Source: Dromiciops gliroides
Lineage: Eukaryota; Chordata; Mammalia; Microbiotheria; Microbiotheriidae
Length of the DNA: 64,000 nucleotides
Direction of reading: 5' to 3'
NCBI RefSeq assembly: GCF_019393635.1
Contig: NC_057863.1
Location: 642,231,306 to 642,295,305, forward strand
The notes under the pieces were generated by a model that ran no database searches, was not told the DNA's origin, and was given only the letters and a program-made list of their open reading frames with translations. Made by a program: the position numbers and the translations under genes. Below are positions 32,018-43,135 of the stretch, one piece after another (within the stretch, counting starts at the first letter, position 1; every line of letters begins with the position of its first letter).

Positions 32018-33500
32018 TCAGCTGGGGTAGAAAGGAACAAAATTAGGAGGAAGCCCCTTAAGCCTGGGTCACCCGGTCTCCCATCGACTCTCTCCTCCCA
32101 GGAACCTTGCTGTCAGCGCTGCCTGCTCACACCACCTGTCAGTGCCCCACAGAGTAATTATTGACTTTGCCTTGGGCGGGATATTAAGTCCCAGTTATTA
32201 CATTTGCCATCATGTACCTCTGGGGGTGGGGGACCAGCCTCTACCTTCTAGAGGGTGTTCTTTCTTTGTCTCCCATAGCCTTCCCAGTGCCATCTGACAG
32301 TGTAGGAAGAGGCTCTGGTCACGTTCCGCTTAGAGAAATGAAGAGTGGAGAGCCTGGCCCATTATGGAGAGTGGGTCACTTTCTTGGTCTTTCCAGCAGT
32401 CTCTGGGTTTCCCCTGAAGACCCTGCTTTGTTCCTAAACCTCAGGTGGAGCTATAACTACAGCAGGGAGACCTGGGCTTTGCCCCAAAATATCCAATCTA
32501 GAGGGCACTGACAGTACTTGTAGGCTTCGCTATTCTAGAAACAAGAGGATTTAGATCCTGGTGAAGAAGAAGAATTGGCTAGCTGGGCTGGGCTGAGCTC
32601 CTCCTGCTCTCCTACTCCTCTCCTAATCTGTTCCTAATTACCCCTTCCTTAGGTGGGCCTATTTCATCACCCACCCTTCCCCTGGGTATGGTTTGTGGCC
32701 TTTGCTCCAACTCTCCAAATTCCTAGGTTTGGTTCTGGCCCGAGTATCCAGTCCTCCCCAGCCCACCTCGGCCCCCTTCACAAAAAGCAGATTTTCTTTC
32801 TCAGATCCCATTCCTATTTTACCTTATCTTTGTGTTTAAACTATGTGTAAGGGAAGCTGGTCACAAGCTGGATAGGTTTGTGAGTGGGAAGGAGTAAATG
32901 AGGCAGGAAGAGGTGAGGTGGCCCTAGTCTAAACGTTCTTACTCTTGGGTTTGCCCTGGGACATTTCATCAAACTAGTGTGCCCTCACTGTAACTGAGAC
33001 AGGGCATTTTTTTTACTGCCCTCAAACCTCTCTACTTCTAATTAGGAACCACTTAGGCTTTCTGGTGCCCAACATCTCTTTTAATCTGTCCCCTCTTATG
33101 ACTCTCTCCCAATTACTTCTGTAGTCCTGGTCCGCACTTCCATGGGTTTCCCCCCTACATTATCCCCTGCCTCCAAGCCTCATCCCCATATCCATCTTCA
33201 GCAGTATCCCCTTACATGACCACACCCTCAGCTCTAGTGCCAGCATCCCATTTCCAAGAGCACAAGCAATAGGAAGCTGATTGCCTTGCCTGTTAGGGAG
33301 ATGGCTTCTGGAATCAGCCTCAAGTAGAAGTCTTCAGTCTTCTGGGTAAAGGCACAGAATTTAGGTGCTGCTACCATCAATTTCATGTAGGAGGCAAAAG
33401 CAAGGAACCTAGCTGGCTAAGGGCTTTTATACCAAGATAAGTCACATGGTCAGAGAGAGGAAGGTCAGTAGTTGAACTATCTCCTCTAAGCACCCCAAAC
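32018..33500. other. FFAR2 5' flank, largely unique sequence
   Basis: Adjacent to the splice acceptor at 32022-32040. The noncoding first exon(s) and promoter of FFAR2 should lie here or further right, but no donor or TATA box could be fixed. No other gene recognised. Confidence 0.4.
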
Positions 33501-33509
33501 CAAGTTCTC

Positions 33510-33645
33510 ATACTTCTCGCCTCAATTCTTGCAACAACCCTGTGAGGTAGAAGTTATTATCCTCATTTTACAAATGATAAAACTGACGTGAGCAAAGCTA
33601 AAGTGATTTGTACAGGGTCACACAGCTAATAAGTGTCCAAAGAAG
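33510..33645 (-). repeat. MIR-like CORE-SINE
   Basis: ATCCTCATTTTACAAATGAT then GGGTCACACAGCTAATAAGT on the plus strand. Confidence 0.65.
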
Positions 33646-34010
33646 ATGCTGATGGAATTACAGATCCTTCGAGTGTTTGCCATTAGTAAAAGTGCTCTGG
33701 AAACAAATGCTCCTCTTCTCTCTTGGAACATTGTCTGAAGTTGTCCTACATGTATGTTTTATGATCCTCTTAGAAATGCAGTTCTCTTCCTATTCCTTCC
33801 TGACCCCCTCTGCCTTCAGTCTTTATTTTCCTCTTACATGGGGTTACAGTCTACTTCTGTGTATCCATGATACCTTTTCATTGTGACTTTCTTTCCAAGA
33901 TTTATAGAAGCAGCTTATTCCTAACCACGTTAAAAAGTTCTTGAAAATTATGGAATCATAGCTTTTTAGCACTGGACCTTGGAAGTCATCTAACCCATGG
34001 AACAGATAAC
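33646..34010. other. Intergenic, with a CR1/L3 scrap
   Basis: A CR1/L3-like ATGGAATCATAGCTTTTTAG lies at 33950. Nothing else recognised. Confidence 0.35.
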
Positions 34011-34072
34011 CTAATCCATGGCCCAGGGACTCTCAGCCTTTGACCTTGGTCTCAGGTGCTGACCCAAAACTT

Positions 34073-34251
34073 TATTCTTTCTTTCTTTCTTTTTTTTTTT
34101 TTTAGTGAGGCAATTGGGGTTAAGTGACTTGCCCAGGGTCACACAGCTAGTAAGTGTTAAGTGTCTGAGGCCGGATTTGAACTCAGGTCCTCCTGAATCC
34201 AGGGCCGGTGCTCTATCCACTGCGCCACCTAGCTGCCCCTATTCTTTCTTT
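34073..34251 (-). repeat. Short tRNA-SINE with 12-bp TSD
   Basis: Element 34085-34239; TATTCTTTCTTT on both sides. Confidence 0.9.
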
Positions 34252-34284
34252 ATTCATTATGCCCTCCACATTGCGTTCACTCAG

Positions 34285-34629
34285 AAATCTCTGACTGTAG
34301 CTCATGTCTTTAGTTTTCTAAATGTAGATAACAGGATTCCCAGCTTCTGTATAAGCACTCTTGGTAATGAATGCATAGCAGGTAGAGGACAACCTTTATT
34401 TCATTCCACCAAAAAACTCCACAAAAAAACAGATACAAAAACTATATGAAGCATTTCATGAAATCACCCTGATGTCATAGTCCTCTTTGAGAACAAAGGG
34501 GGCTGCTAGATGATGCAGTGGATAAAGCACTGGCCCTGGATTCAGGAGGACCTGAGTTCAAATCTGGCCTCAGACACTTGACACTTACTAGCTGTGTGAC
34601 CCTGAGCAAGTTGCTTAACCCTCGTTGTC

Positions 34630-34678
<49 letters not shown>

Positions 34679-35420
34679 AAAGGACAACCAACAACATGAA
34701 ACATTTAGAGTAGTTCATAAGCAATAAACACAATTATCTTCCCTTTCTGGTTAGGTCTTGACTTTCCCACGAGGGCCCTAGTAACCTTCAGGGGTGTTGA
34801 CACCAAAAATGGAATCAAACTTGAGGTTACTGGTGGGGACATCAGCTGCAGGGTCCTACAAACTTAAAGTTTCTCCCAGACTTGTAGTGCCACCCTGTGG
34901 TTTGAACTTCCCCAGAAGGCAAATATATTTGGGGACTGCTGGACAGGCAAGCCTGTACTATCTAAATAACTAATGCTAATTGTGTGAAGTAATGTATAGG
35001 TCTTCTGCTCCACCATTCTGTTGATTTAGCTGCTTATTGATCCCCCCAGGTATGGGGCCAGTGGGCAGTCTTCTTGTTCTAAGAGGCATTTGGCTTAGGA
35101 ACATCCTTTCTCTAAAAGACCAGATCCCCATACTCTTCTAAGAAATCTTCCTTTTATGACTAAAAGCCCAGATGACAAGACCACCATGACTAAGAAATCA
35201 AAATCCCATCTCCTTTGCAGAAGAGATGGGTGTCCATGAACACCCTCAAGGCCACGTGATAATCAAATGTTCCTGCCTCAGGGCAGCCACTTATGGGTGC
35301 TAGGGTGAGGGTAAGGGACACTGTTCCCCTTTCCCCACATATAGGTCCGCTTTTGACTGCCACCATCTCAAGATCATCCTGAAGACCTGGAGAAAAGGAA
35401 GGAGCCTCACAGGGCTTATG
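34285..35420. repeat. Unassigned 1.1-kb repeat, copy 2 (possibly LTR-derived)
   Basis: Same order of landmarks as 13680-14821. It is interrupted by a SINE pair near 34459-34710. Old fossil, family unknown. Confidence 0.5.
34459..34710 (+). repeat. Composite-SINE tail split by a short SINE with a (GA)n tail
   Basis: CACCCTGATGTCATAGTCCT at 34466 belongs to the composite-SINE 3' end also seen at 61.2 kb. A short SINE (34500-34672) splits it, with duplication GAGAACAAAGG at 34489-34499 and 34673-34683. The composite tail then resumes as GACAACCAACAACATG. The inserted SINE ends in (GA)22 rather than poly-A. Confidence 0.85.
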
Positions 35421-35924
35421 AGTTCTGCTGACTCACTGCTATATTAGCCAATCATCAAGCGTTTATTAAATACTTAGCACAGTGTCTAGTATGTCTTAAA
35501 TACTTAGTCAAGGCTTATTGAATTAATTAAATACCAACTATGTGATAGGCAGTGGGGAGACAAAGGAAAAAAGGCCCCTGCCCTCAAGAAGTTTACATTT
35601 TATTAAGGGAACAGCATACAAGTAAAATACATAAAATACAGCCTGGGTGATTTATTTGGGTGGGGAGGACATTAGCAGCTGGACGGGGTGGGGAAAGCAG
35701 GAAAAGGCCTTGAACTGACCTTGGAAAGAAAGGAGGAATTCTAAAAGGTGGAAGTTGGGAGGGAGAGCATGGCAAGTTGGGAAGCAGCAAGTCCAAAGAC
35801 TTGAAGTGACATGTGCATGAGGTAGGTAGGTGGTGTGCTGGCAAATGTTTTAACAATTAGATCTCCACAAATTTATGGAACTTAAAAAAAAAAAAAGTTT
35901 AGTCTTCATTATTATCATTATATC
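35421..35924. repeat. Old interspersed repeat, unassigned
   Basis: Contains the common AAATACCAACTATGTGATAG / GCCCTCAAGAAGTTTACATT phrases and the purine-rich text seen elsewhere. No gene. Confidence 0.35.
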
Positions 35925-36180
35925 CCAGACACTTGACTAGCTGTGTGACCCTGGGCAAGTCACTTAACTCTCACTGCCCTGCAAAAAATTTTTTTAAAAA
36001 CAAACATCGGGGCAGCTAGGTGGCGCAGTGGATAAGCACCGGCCCTGGAGTCAGGAGTACCTGAGTTCAAATCTGGCCTCGGACACTTGACACTTACCAG
36101 CTGTGTGACCTTGGGCAAGTCACTTAACCCCAATTGCCTGCCTTAAAAAAAAAATTATAAAAAAAAACAAAACAAACATC
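35925..36180 (+). repeat. Truncated SINE followed by a complete short SINE
   Basis: A headless SINE at 35925-35996 is followed by a full copy at 36009-36168. The second has the 12-bp duplication AAAACAAACATC ending at 36008 and 36180, so it landed in the A-rich tail of the first. Confidence 0.85.
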
Positions 36181-36879
36181 ATATCCATCATGTCCTCAAG
36201 TCTAGACAGTCCATCAAAGCAATCAATCAAGCTGAAATTTGTGACATTTGCTGATTTCTGAGGTGTGAATGTGTACACTGTACATTTAAGTCTACTTTTC
36301 TGAGCTGATACGAGCTGACTCTGGCTTACCCCTGTATATAAGGAACATCAAGAAGGTCAGTTTAGCTGCACCATAGAATGGACAGATTATGTAGAATGAG
36401 ATTCTAAAAGTAGGTTCAAGGCAAGACTGTGTCAAACAGAAGTGTTTGTCTTTGACCCTAGAGGTAATGGGGAGTCACTGAAGTTTATTGAGTAGAGGAG
36501 TGACAGGATCAGATCAGTGCTATAGGAATACTCATTTGGTAGCTTATGGGACAACATGAAGGGGTGATTCCTTCCACAAGAGTCTTGGCCAACCCATTCA
36601 TTTTGGGGGCAGACATGGTCACCAAAACCCATCCTCCAGAATGTGCTGAAGGATCACTCCAAAATAACAAAAATCACCAATTCCTCTTGGAGCAGCCACA
36701 GTTACTGTGATTCGTTCAGGTGCTGTCTTTTGCCCTCAACAAAGTGCCAGTGTCACCCTCTAGGGAGAAGCATAGCCATCAAAGAGTCTAGGCAAATGCA
36801 CTGTCCAACAGGCTCATCAGACTGATCAGGGAATGTCCCCTGACCCCATCGTAATCATGAGAAAAGGTGACAATCATTT
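36181..36879. other. Intergenic with old repeat text
   Basis: AGGTAATGGGGAGTCACTGA at 36463 is a common ancient repeat phrase. No gene recognised. Confidence 0.35.
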
Positions 36880-37614
36880 TTTAAAAATAAAAATTTTTAT
36901 TTAAAGTTTTGAAATCCCTCCTTCCCTCTCTCCCCTCCCCCCTCCCTGGGGCAGTTAGCAGATATGGGATATACATGTGCAATTATATGAAATATTAACA
37001 TATTAGTCATTTTGTACAAGAAAACTAGAATAAAAGAAAAAATGAAAGAAAGCAAAAAAATAGCATGCTTCAGTATGTGTTCAATCAATATCAGTTCTTT
37101 CTTTGAAGGTGGAGAGTATGCTTCATCATTCATCCTTTGGGATCGTCTTGGATCATTGTATTGCTGAGAATAGTTAAATCATTCACAATTCTTCATCACA
37201 ATATTGCTGTCACTGTGTACAGCCTTCTCTTGGTTGCAGCTCTTCTCTATACATCAGTTCATACAAGTCTTTCCAGACCTTTCTGAAATCATCCTGCTTG
37301 TCATTTCTTATAGCACAATAATATTCCATCACCATTATATACCACAGCTTGTTTAGCCATTCCCCGATTGATGGGCATTCCTTTAATTTCCAATTCTTAG
37401 CCACCACAGAAAGAACTGCTATAAATATTTTTGTACAACTAGGTCTTTTTCTCTTTTGGGGGATGTCTTTGAGATATAAACCTAACAGCAGTATTGCTGG
37501 ATCAATGGGTATACACAGTTTGATAGCCCTTTAGGCATAGCTCCAAATCGCTCTCCAGAATGCTTGGATCAGTTCACAACTCTACCAGCAGTAGATTAGT
37601 GATGGCGGCAATCA
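36872..37614 (-). repeat. LINE-1 3' end (ORF2 tail and 3' UTR)
   Basis: A minus-strand frame reads GEWLNKLWYIMVMEYYCAIR then NDKQDDFRKVWKDLYEL, the L1 ORF2 C-terminal motif, followed by a 3' UTR with GCATGCTTCAGTATGTG (plus) and the CT-rich box. Flanks share CAATCATT. Confidence 0.85.
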
Positions 37615-38717
37615 TTGGCACAGAGCCCTTTGTCATTCCATTCATGATGTAGATTGTAGCCCATCCATGCCTGTCCACCTTGTGCCACTGTTAGTCCATG
37701 TCCTCCCCCAAAACTGTCCAGCCAGTTAAGAAAGGTTAGGAAGGAGCAAAGGCAGGATTGGAGTTCTAAACCCAGCACTCTGTCCATGCTACCCAGCCCA
37801 GTTCTGTAGGTCTTTTTGAGATGGAGGCATCTTATTTTCCAGTTTTTCATTCTCTTTAGCTCCTTTGCTTTGAGAGGCAGCCTGAGGAGAAAGCTCTGGA
37901 GTCAGATGACTTGGGTTTGCCTCCCCATTCTGCTGTTCACTGTCTCTGTCATCTGGGGGATGTCATTTAGCTTCTGTAGGTCTTCAGTCCATCCCTCAAG
38001 GTTCAAAATGAGCTGAGATCATATAAAATGTCAAAGGAAGGGTTGAGGCCAGGATTGAGAAACCTCCAAACCAAGCCCAGTTCCATCATTTTTTCCATTC
38101 TCCACTGTGCTACCTCCTACACAAGTTGCTATTTTAGCAATTCTTAACTTCAGAAATTTCCCTCCAAGAACTCTGGAGGGGAAGAAAGAGAGCAATGACT
38201 TGCATGAGCTGGAATCTATTTGTTCACTCCCAAACTCTTTAAATCTTGCTTCATTTGCAAGACCCTAGCATTTCCCCCTCCTGACTCTAACACAGACTGT
38301 GAAAATGAGAACCTGCTTATGCTTGAGGGAAGGAAGAAAGAGCCAGCAAAGTCCTATGTCATCTCTCTTAAGCCTCCTCACTTCTCTTTCTCCACATAGA
38401 TGCCAACTCGTTTCAGCATCCATTAGTTAGGGGACAGGACTGCTGGTACCAATGACATTTCTCTTCTTGGTATTAAATTATCTCATCTATTTGGTGCTCC
38501 AGCCCCAACCACCTTCTTCCCTCCAGTCACCAATGAAGAGGTGGTTCCTGCCAAGGCCAAGGCCAGTCCCTCTACTTGCTCTCTGGATGTCATCTCATTC
38601 AGTCTCCTCTGGGAGCTAGTGCCTTAGATTATCCCCTTTCTCTTATCAGCCACCTCCTCCTCTGATGCCTTGCAAGCATGCCCAGATGTCCTCCATCCTT
38701 AAAAATTACCTTCACCT
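37615..38717. other. Intergenic with a MIR-like piece
   Basis: 37870-38000 resembles a CORE-SINE (CTCTGGAGTCAGATGACTTG). The rest shows nothing recognisable. Confidence 0.35.
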
Positions 38718-38897
38718 TGGGGCAACTAGGTGATGCATTGGATAGAGCACCGGCCCTGGATTCAGGAGGACCTGAGTTCAAATCCAGCTTCAGACACTTG
38801 ACACTTGCTAGCTGTGTGACCCTGGGCAAGTCACTTAAGCCCAATTGCCTCACCAGAAACAAAACCAAACAAACAAACAAACAAAAATAACCTTCAT
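38701..38897 (+). repeat. Short tRNA-SINE with TSD
   Basis: Element 38719-38883, tail (AAAC)n; flanks AAAAATTACCTTCA and AAAAATAACCTTCA. Confidence 0.88.
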
Positions 38898-39334
38898 TTG
38901 ACTATAACATCCCCATCTCTCTCCCTTTGACAGCCAAAGCCCTAGAAGAAGCCATTTACATGGATCACCTTCCCTTCCCTTGAGCTCTTCCACATCTCAA
39001 TCTGACTTCTTCCCCCATTATTCTACAGAGATATTGTTACAGGTTCCCAAGACTTCCTTCTCTTCCTTATGCCTAGCACCCTGTAGGTATTTGATAAATC
39101 CTTGCTAAACTGAATCAAGATGCACTGATACTCCCCTAATTTCCCCCTAAACTTGCCCCTCTCCCTGAGCCTTACAGTTCAGACCCACATCCCCTTTCAA
39201 TAGTTGTTTCCCTTCCATACCATTTCCTCCCTAACTTGCTCTCCACTGGTAGGGATTCCACATCAATCAATCAATTAAACATTTATTCAGCACCTACTTA
39301 CTATGTATCAATTATGTATTAGTTTCATTATGGT
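38898..39334. other. Intergenic, L2/MIR-like scraps
   Basis: 39050-39115 (GCACCCTGTAGGTATTTGAT) and 39265-39310 (AAACATTTATTCAGCACCTA) are MIR/L2-style tails. No gene. Confidence 0.4.
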
Positions 39335-39415
39335 ATGCTTGCACAATTCTGGATAATTGATGATGCTCTCAAGCTTTCCCAAATACCAAATGAGTAAAGC
39401 AAGGACGTGTGCTTG

Positions 39416-39595
39416 CTCCCATGCTTTTTATTATTTGTTTGTTTATTTTTGTGGGGTAATGAGGGTTAAGTGCCCAGGGTCACACAGCTAGCAAGTATCA
39501 AGTGTCTGAGGCCACATTTGAACTCAGGTCCTCCTGAATCCAGGGCCGGTGCTTTATCCACTGTGGCACCTAGCGGCCCCCTCCCATGCTTTTTA
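39416..39595 (-). repeat. Short tRNA-SINE in the RT fossil
   Basis: Element 39431-39580; CTCCCATGCTTTTTA repeats perfectly at 39416-39430 and 39581-39595. Confidence 0.92.
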
Positions 39596-40370
39596 GCTTG
39601 ATGTTTTCAACAATGTTGTCAGACCCCTTCAACAAGGATGAAAACAGCACCAAGGTCAGCTACTGCACTGATGGTAAATTATTTAACTTGAAAGGGTACA
39701 AGCCAAGACTAAAGTGGAGGGAAAGTTGGTGCATCGTTTTTTGTTTGCCAATGACTGTGCACTCAGTGCAGCCTCTGAAGCTGAGCTGCAACAAATGTGC
39801 ATCAGTTCTCTGCTACTTGTGCTAATCTTGGCCTAACAACACCAAGAAAACAGCGGTTCTCCACTGGCCAGCACTGCCCCATCCATACATGAAAGGAGAG
39901 ATTTTGAATGCTGTGGGTAAGTCCACTTCGCTTGGCAGTATACTTCCCAGGGATGTCCACATAGATGATGAGGTTGACATACACATTGAGCTCAGTGTTT
40001 GGGAGGCTCTGAAGGAAAGTGTAGGAGAGGAGAGGTATTAGGCTGACTACCAAACTGGAAGTCTACAGAGCCATTGTGCTGACCTCATTATTGTACTCCT
40101 GTGAAATCCAGTCAGTCTACCAGCACCATGACAGGAAATTGAATGGCTTCCATTTGGATGGTCTTAGGAAGATTCTGACAATCACCTGGCAAGATAAGGT
40201 ACTAAACACGGAGGTCCTTTTTCAAGCTGAAATGCCAAGAGCAGAGAGCGCAGCTCCAATAGCCAGGCCACATTGTTCAAATCCCAAACATATGTTTGCC
40301 TAAAGGACTATTTTATGTAGAACTCACACAAGGCATGCGTTCACATGGAGGTCAAAAGAAGTGATATAAA

Positions 40371-40610
40371 CAGTGCCCCACTTTAAGGAACTAAAAGTCA
40401 AGTCAAAGAAAGGCAAGATGAGCAGACAGAGAAAGGTGAGGACCATAGAAAGTTTCTTCAGTAACAAAGAAGACCGAGGTGCACCCTCAGAGGAAGATGT
40501 CAACAAGAAAAATATGAATTGGTCTCAGGCCATAGAGGTGCTCAAAAAGGACTTTGAAGATAAAGTTAGAGAAGTAGAGGAAAAAATGGAAAGAAAAGAA
40601 ATGATACAAG
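40371..40610 (+). mobile_element. LINE-1 5' piece with ORF1 start
   Basis: From 40418 a frame reads MSRQRKVRTIESFFSNKEDR, later NWSQAIEVLKKDFEDKVREV, matching the coiled-coil N-terminus of marsupial L1 ORF1. It interrupts the RT fossil: the host text stops at GTGATATAAA and resumes at GACACTCTCAAGG. There is no 3' UTR or poly-A, which is unusual for an L1 copy. Confidence 0.6.
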
Positions 40611-40954
40611 GACACTCTCAAGGTCTCTCTGAAGAGCTTCGGAATCGATTGTGAGACATGAGAGATACTGGCACAGGATCACCCAGCATGGCGTGCCCAT
40701 ATCAAAGGGCGTTGTGTTCTCTGAGTAAAGCAGATTTGCACTAGCTCAAAAGAAATGTGAGATGCAGACATTTAGAGCCATCTCCCCTCCAAATGTTCAT
40801 GTGGACTGTTTGCACCCAGCTTTCCAAGCTTATATTGGCCTGATCAGCCACAGTCAGACACACTGTGACTTGACTCCAACATAGTGATGTCATTTTGGTC
40901 CTCTTCCAGAATGAAGGACGATAGCAGCAACTATGTATCAGACGCTGGACTAGG

Positions 40955-41570
40955 TTGCTGGAGACTTTTTTTTAATTAATAAAGTATTTTATTTTTTTTC
41001 TGTTACATGTAGTTATCATCTTTTGTTTATACAAGCTTTACAATTTCAGATTTTTCTCCCTCCCTCCCCTCCCTTCCCCCTCCCCTAGACAGCAGGTAAT
41101 CTGATATAGGTTTTATATATATATATACACATATATATACATATATATACATATATACATATATATACACATATATACACATAATAACATCAATCCTATT
41201 TCTGCATTAGTCATGTTATAAGAGAAAAAAATCAGAGCACTGATGAAAAACCTCAAAATAGAAAAAAACAACAGCACCCAAAACAAAAGAAATAGTATGG
41301 TTCAATCAGCATCTATACTCCGCAGTTCTTTTTTTTTTTTTCTTGGATTTGGAGATCCTCTTCTATCATGAGTTCCCTGGAACTCTTCTGTACCATTGCA
41401 TTGGTGAGAAGAATATAGTCCATCACAGTAGGTCAACACTCAATGTTGATGATACTGTGTACAATGTTCTTCTGGTTCTGCTCATCTCACTCATCATCAG
41501 CTCACGCAAGACCCTCCAGGTTTCTCTGAACTCCTCCTGCTCATCATTTCTTACAGGTGCTGGAAACTTT
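40955..41570 (-). repeat. LINE-1 3' end
   Basis: About 40963-41553. A minus frame ends VRNDEQEEFRETWRVLRELM then SEMSRTRRTLYTV (ORF2 C-terminus); the 3' UTR has the CT-rich box and a (TATA/CATA)n run at 41115-41180. Flanks share GCTGGARACTTTTT. Confidence 0.82.
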
Positions 41571-41574
41571 TTAA

Positions 41575-41822
41575 TTGTTTTTACATCAGTCCTCCTCTTT
41601 GTGACCCCATTTGGGGTTTTCTCAGCAGAAATACTGGCGTAGTTTACCATTTCCTTCTCCAGCTCATTTTACAGATAAGGAAACTGAGGCAAACAGGGTG
41701 AAGTGACTTGCCCAGGGTCCCACAGCTAGGAAGTGTCCGAGACCATTTTTGAACTCAGAGACAAGAGCCTTCCTGACTCCAAGCCGGGAACTCTATGCAC
41801 TATGGTGCCACCTAGCTGCTGG
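41575..41822 (-). repeat. MAR1-type CORE-SINE
   Basis: TTGTGACCCCATTTGGGGTT, CTTCTCCAGCTCATTTTACA and GTGACTTGCCCAGGGTC in MAR1 antisense order. Confidence 0.82.
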
Positions 41823-41965
41823 GCTGGGGTTACAAAGCCCAAAACAAAGCATTCTCTGCCTTCTAGGAGCAGTAAGTACAAAATACATGTCATGAGGGGA
41901 GGCCCCCCCCCCTGGCTAGAGGGGTCAGGGAGAATCTCATAGAGGACCTGGCAGGAGGTGTGCTT

Positions 41966-42158
41966 TAAAGAGATTCAGGGGGGTAGCTAGGTGGCGCAGT
42001 GGATAAAGCACTGGCCCTGGATTCAGGAGTACCTGAGTTCAAATCCAGCCTCAGACACTTGACACTTACTAGCCGTGTGACCCTGGGCAAGTCACTTAAC
42101 CCCCATTGTCCCGCCAAAACAAAACAAAACAAAACAAAACAAATAAAGAGATTCAGGG
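41966..42158 (+). repeat. Short tRNA-SINE with 15-bp TSD
   Basis: Element 41981-42143, tail (AAAAC)n; TAAAGAGATTCAGGG on both sides. Confidence 0.92.
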
Positions 42159-43135
42159 AAAAAAAATTTAAAAACAAAAATAAAGAGATTGGGGGGTCCC
42201 AGGAAGGGGAGGCCATGTGTGTGGTACAACCAAGAATGTCCTGGCTTAGAATTAAAGGACTCGGGTTCAAATCCCACCTTCAGTGTTTACCATTTCTTCA
42301 TCCTTGGACCAAAGCCTCCTTGGGCCTCCATTTTCTCATCTGTAAGTGAAGTGGTTTCTGAGGTCCAGCCCTTCATTCTCTCTTCTCTCAGAACCCAGTT
42401 GTTTTACCTTCTATTCCCTTACTCCCACCACCACCCCTAAATCCAAACCTCCCACATAAACTGAAAAGGCAAGTAAGAAAGAATGGCGTCCTTCTTGGTT
42501 ACTCTCCACCAAATTTATTTGTTTAATTTAGCTTTTGTGATTTTACATAAATGTTAATGAGCATCATCATGATTTCATTGGAAAAGCAGAAACTCAGTGA
42601 AAAAAATGTTCTGGGGAACCAGGCTCTCTCGTATCCCTGGAGGCCTACAGGGGTACCAGGGGGAATGGGCCACAGCCTCCACCCTCCACCCAAGTCAGTA
42701 GCAAACTCCAAAAATACCTTTTTACCAAATATTCAGACATTGGATGCTTTTCCAATAGCTCAAATTATTGTTCTTGTCTTTTTACCCCCCAAAAGGCACA
42801 AAAGCACCTGATTAATCATTCCACCTTGCCCCCTCCCTCCCAGGGATGGACCTAGGAAATAATGGGTGTCTGCCACAAATGGGAACTGAGAAAACATTCC
42901 TTTGAAATCCGGCTGCTCTGTGCCAAGTTAGTCCTGAATTTCTAGGGAAATTGTATTCCCAAGTGGGCTCCTCCCTGCAAATTTCCCATGTCCCACCCAA
43001 TTGATCTCATCCCTGCCCCTCTAGCCCCAGAGCCTTTGTCAGTCAGCAATGCCTTCCTTCCCCAGGGAGCTCAGCTTGCCCTCCAACTCCCATCTTTCAC
43101 TCGCTCTCCATGGCCTTCACTCCATGTTCCCTCTT
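42159..43135. other. MIR-like piece, then FFAR3 3' flank
   Basis: 42215-42370 is CORE-SINE-like (CTCGGGTTCAAATCCCACCT, CATTTTCTCATCTGTAAG). A minus-strand AATAAA lies at 42519-42514 and is a candidate poly-A signal for FFAR3, about 620 bases past its stop. Confidence 0.4.

Larger units (their letters stand above)
39335..40933 (+). repeat. Non-LTR retrotransposon RT fossil, split by two insertions
   Basis: Remnants in order: the QGCVLAP-type RT motif just before 39420; MLFSLMFSTMLSDPFNKDEN and CTDGKLFNLKGYKP at 39586-39700; LLYSCEIQSVYQHHDRKLNG then LRKILTITWQDKVLNTEVL at 40088-40225; and after 40611 DTLKVSLKSFGIDC followed by a zinc-finger-like tail region. This is the C-terminal half of a LINE polymerase, distinct from L1 and L2; the clade is uncertain (RTE/Rex/CR1-like). 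Many stops and frameshifts. A SINE and an L1 5' piece are inserted. Confidence 0.65.

Noticed and set aside
32018-43135. Possible second FFAR3-like gene or pseudogene
   Set aside because: No receptor-like text (ERY/ERF, PYN.SH) was found in this 11 kb other than FFAR2 and FFAR3 at its borders.
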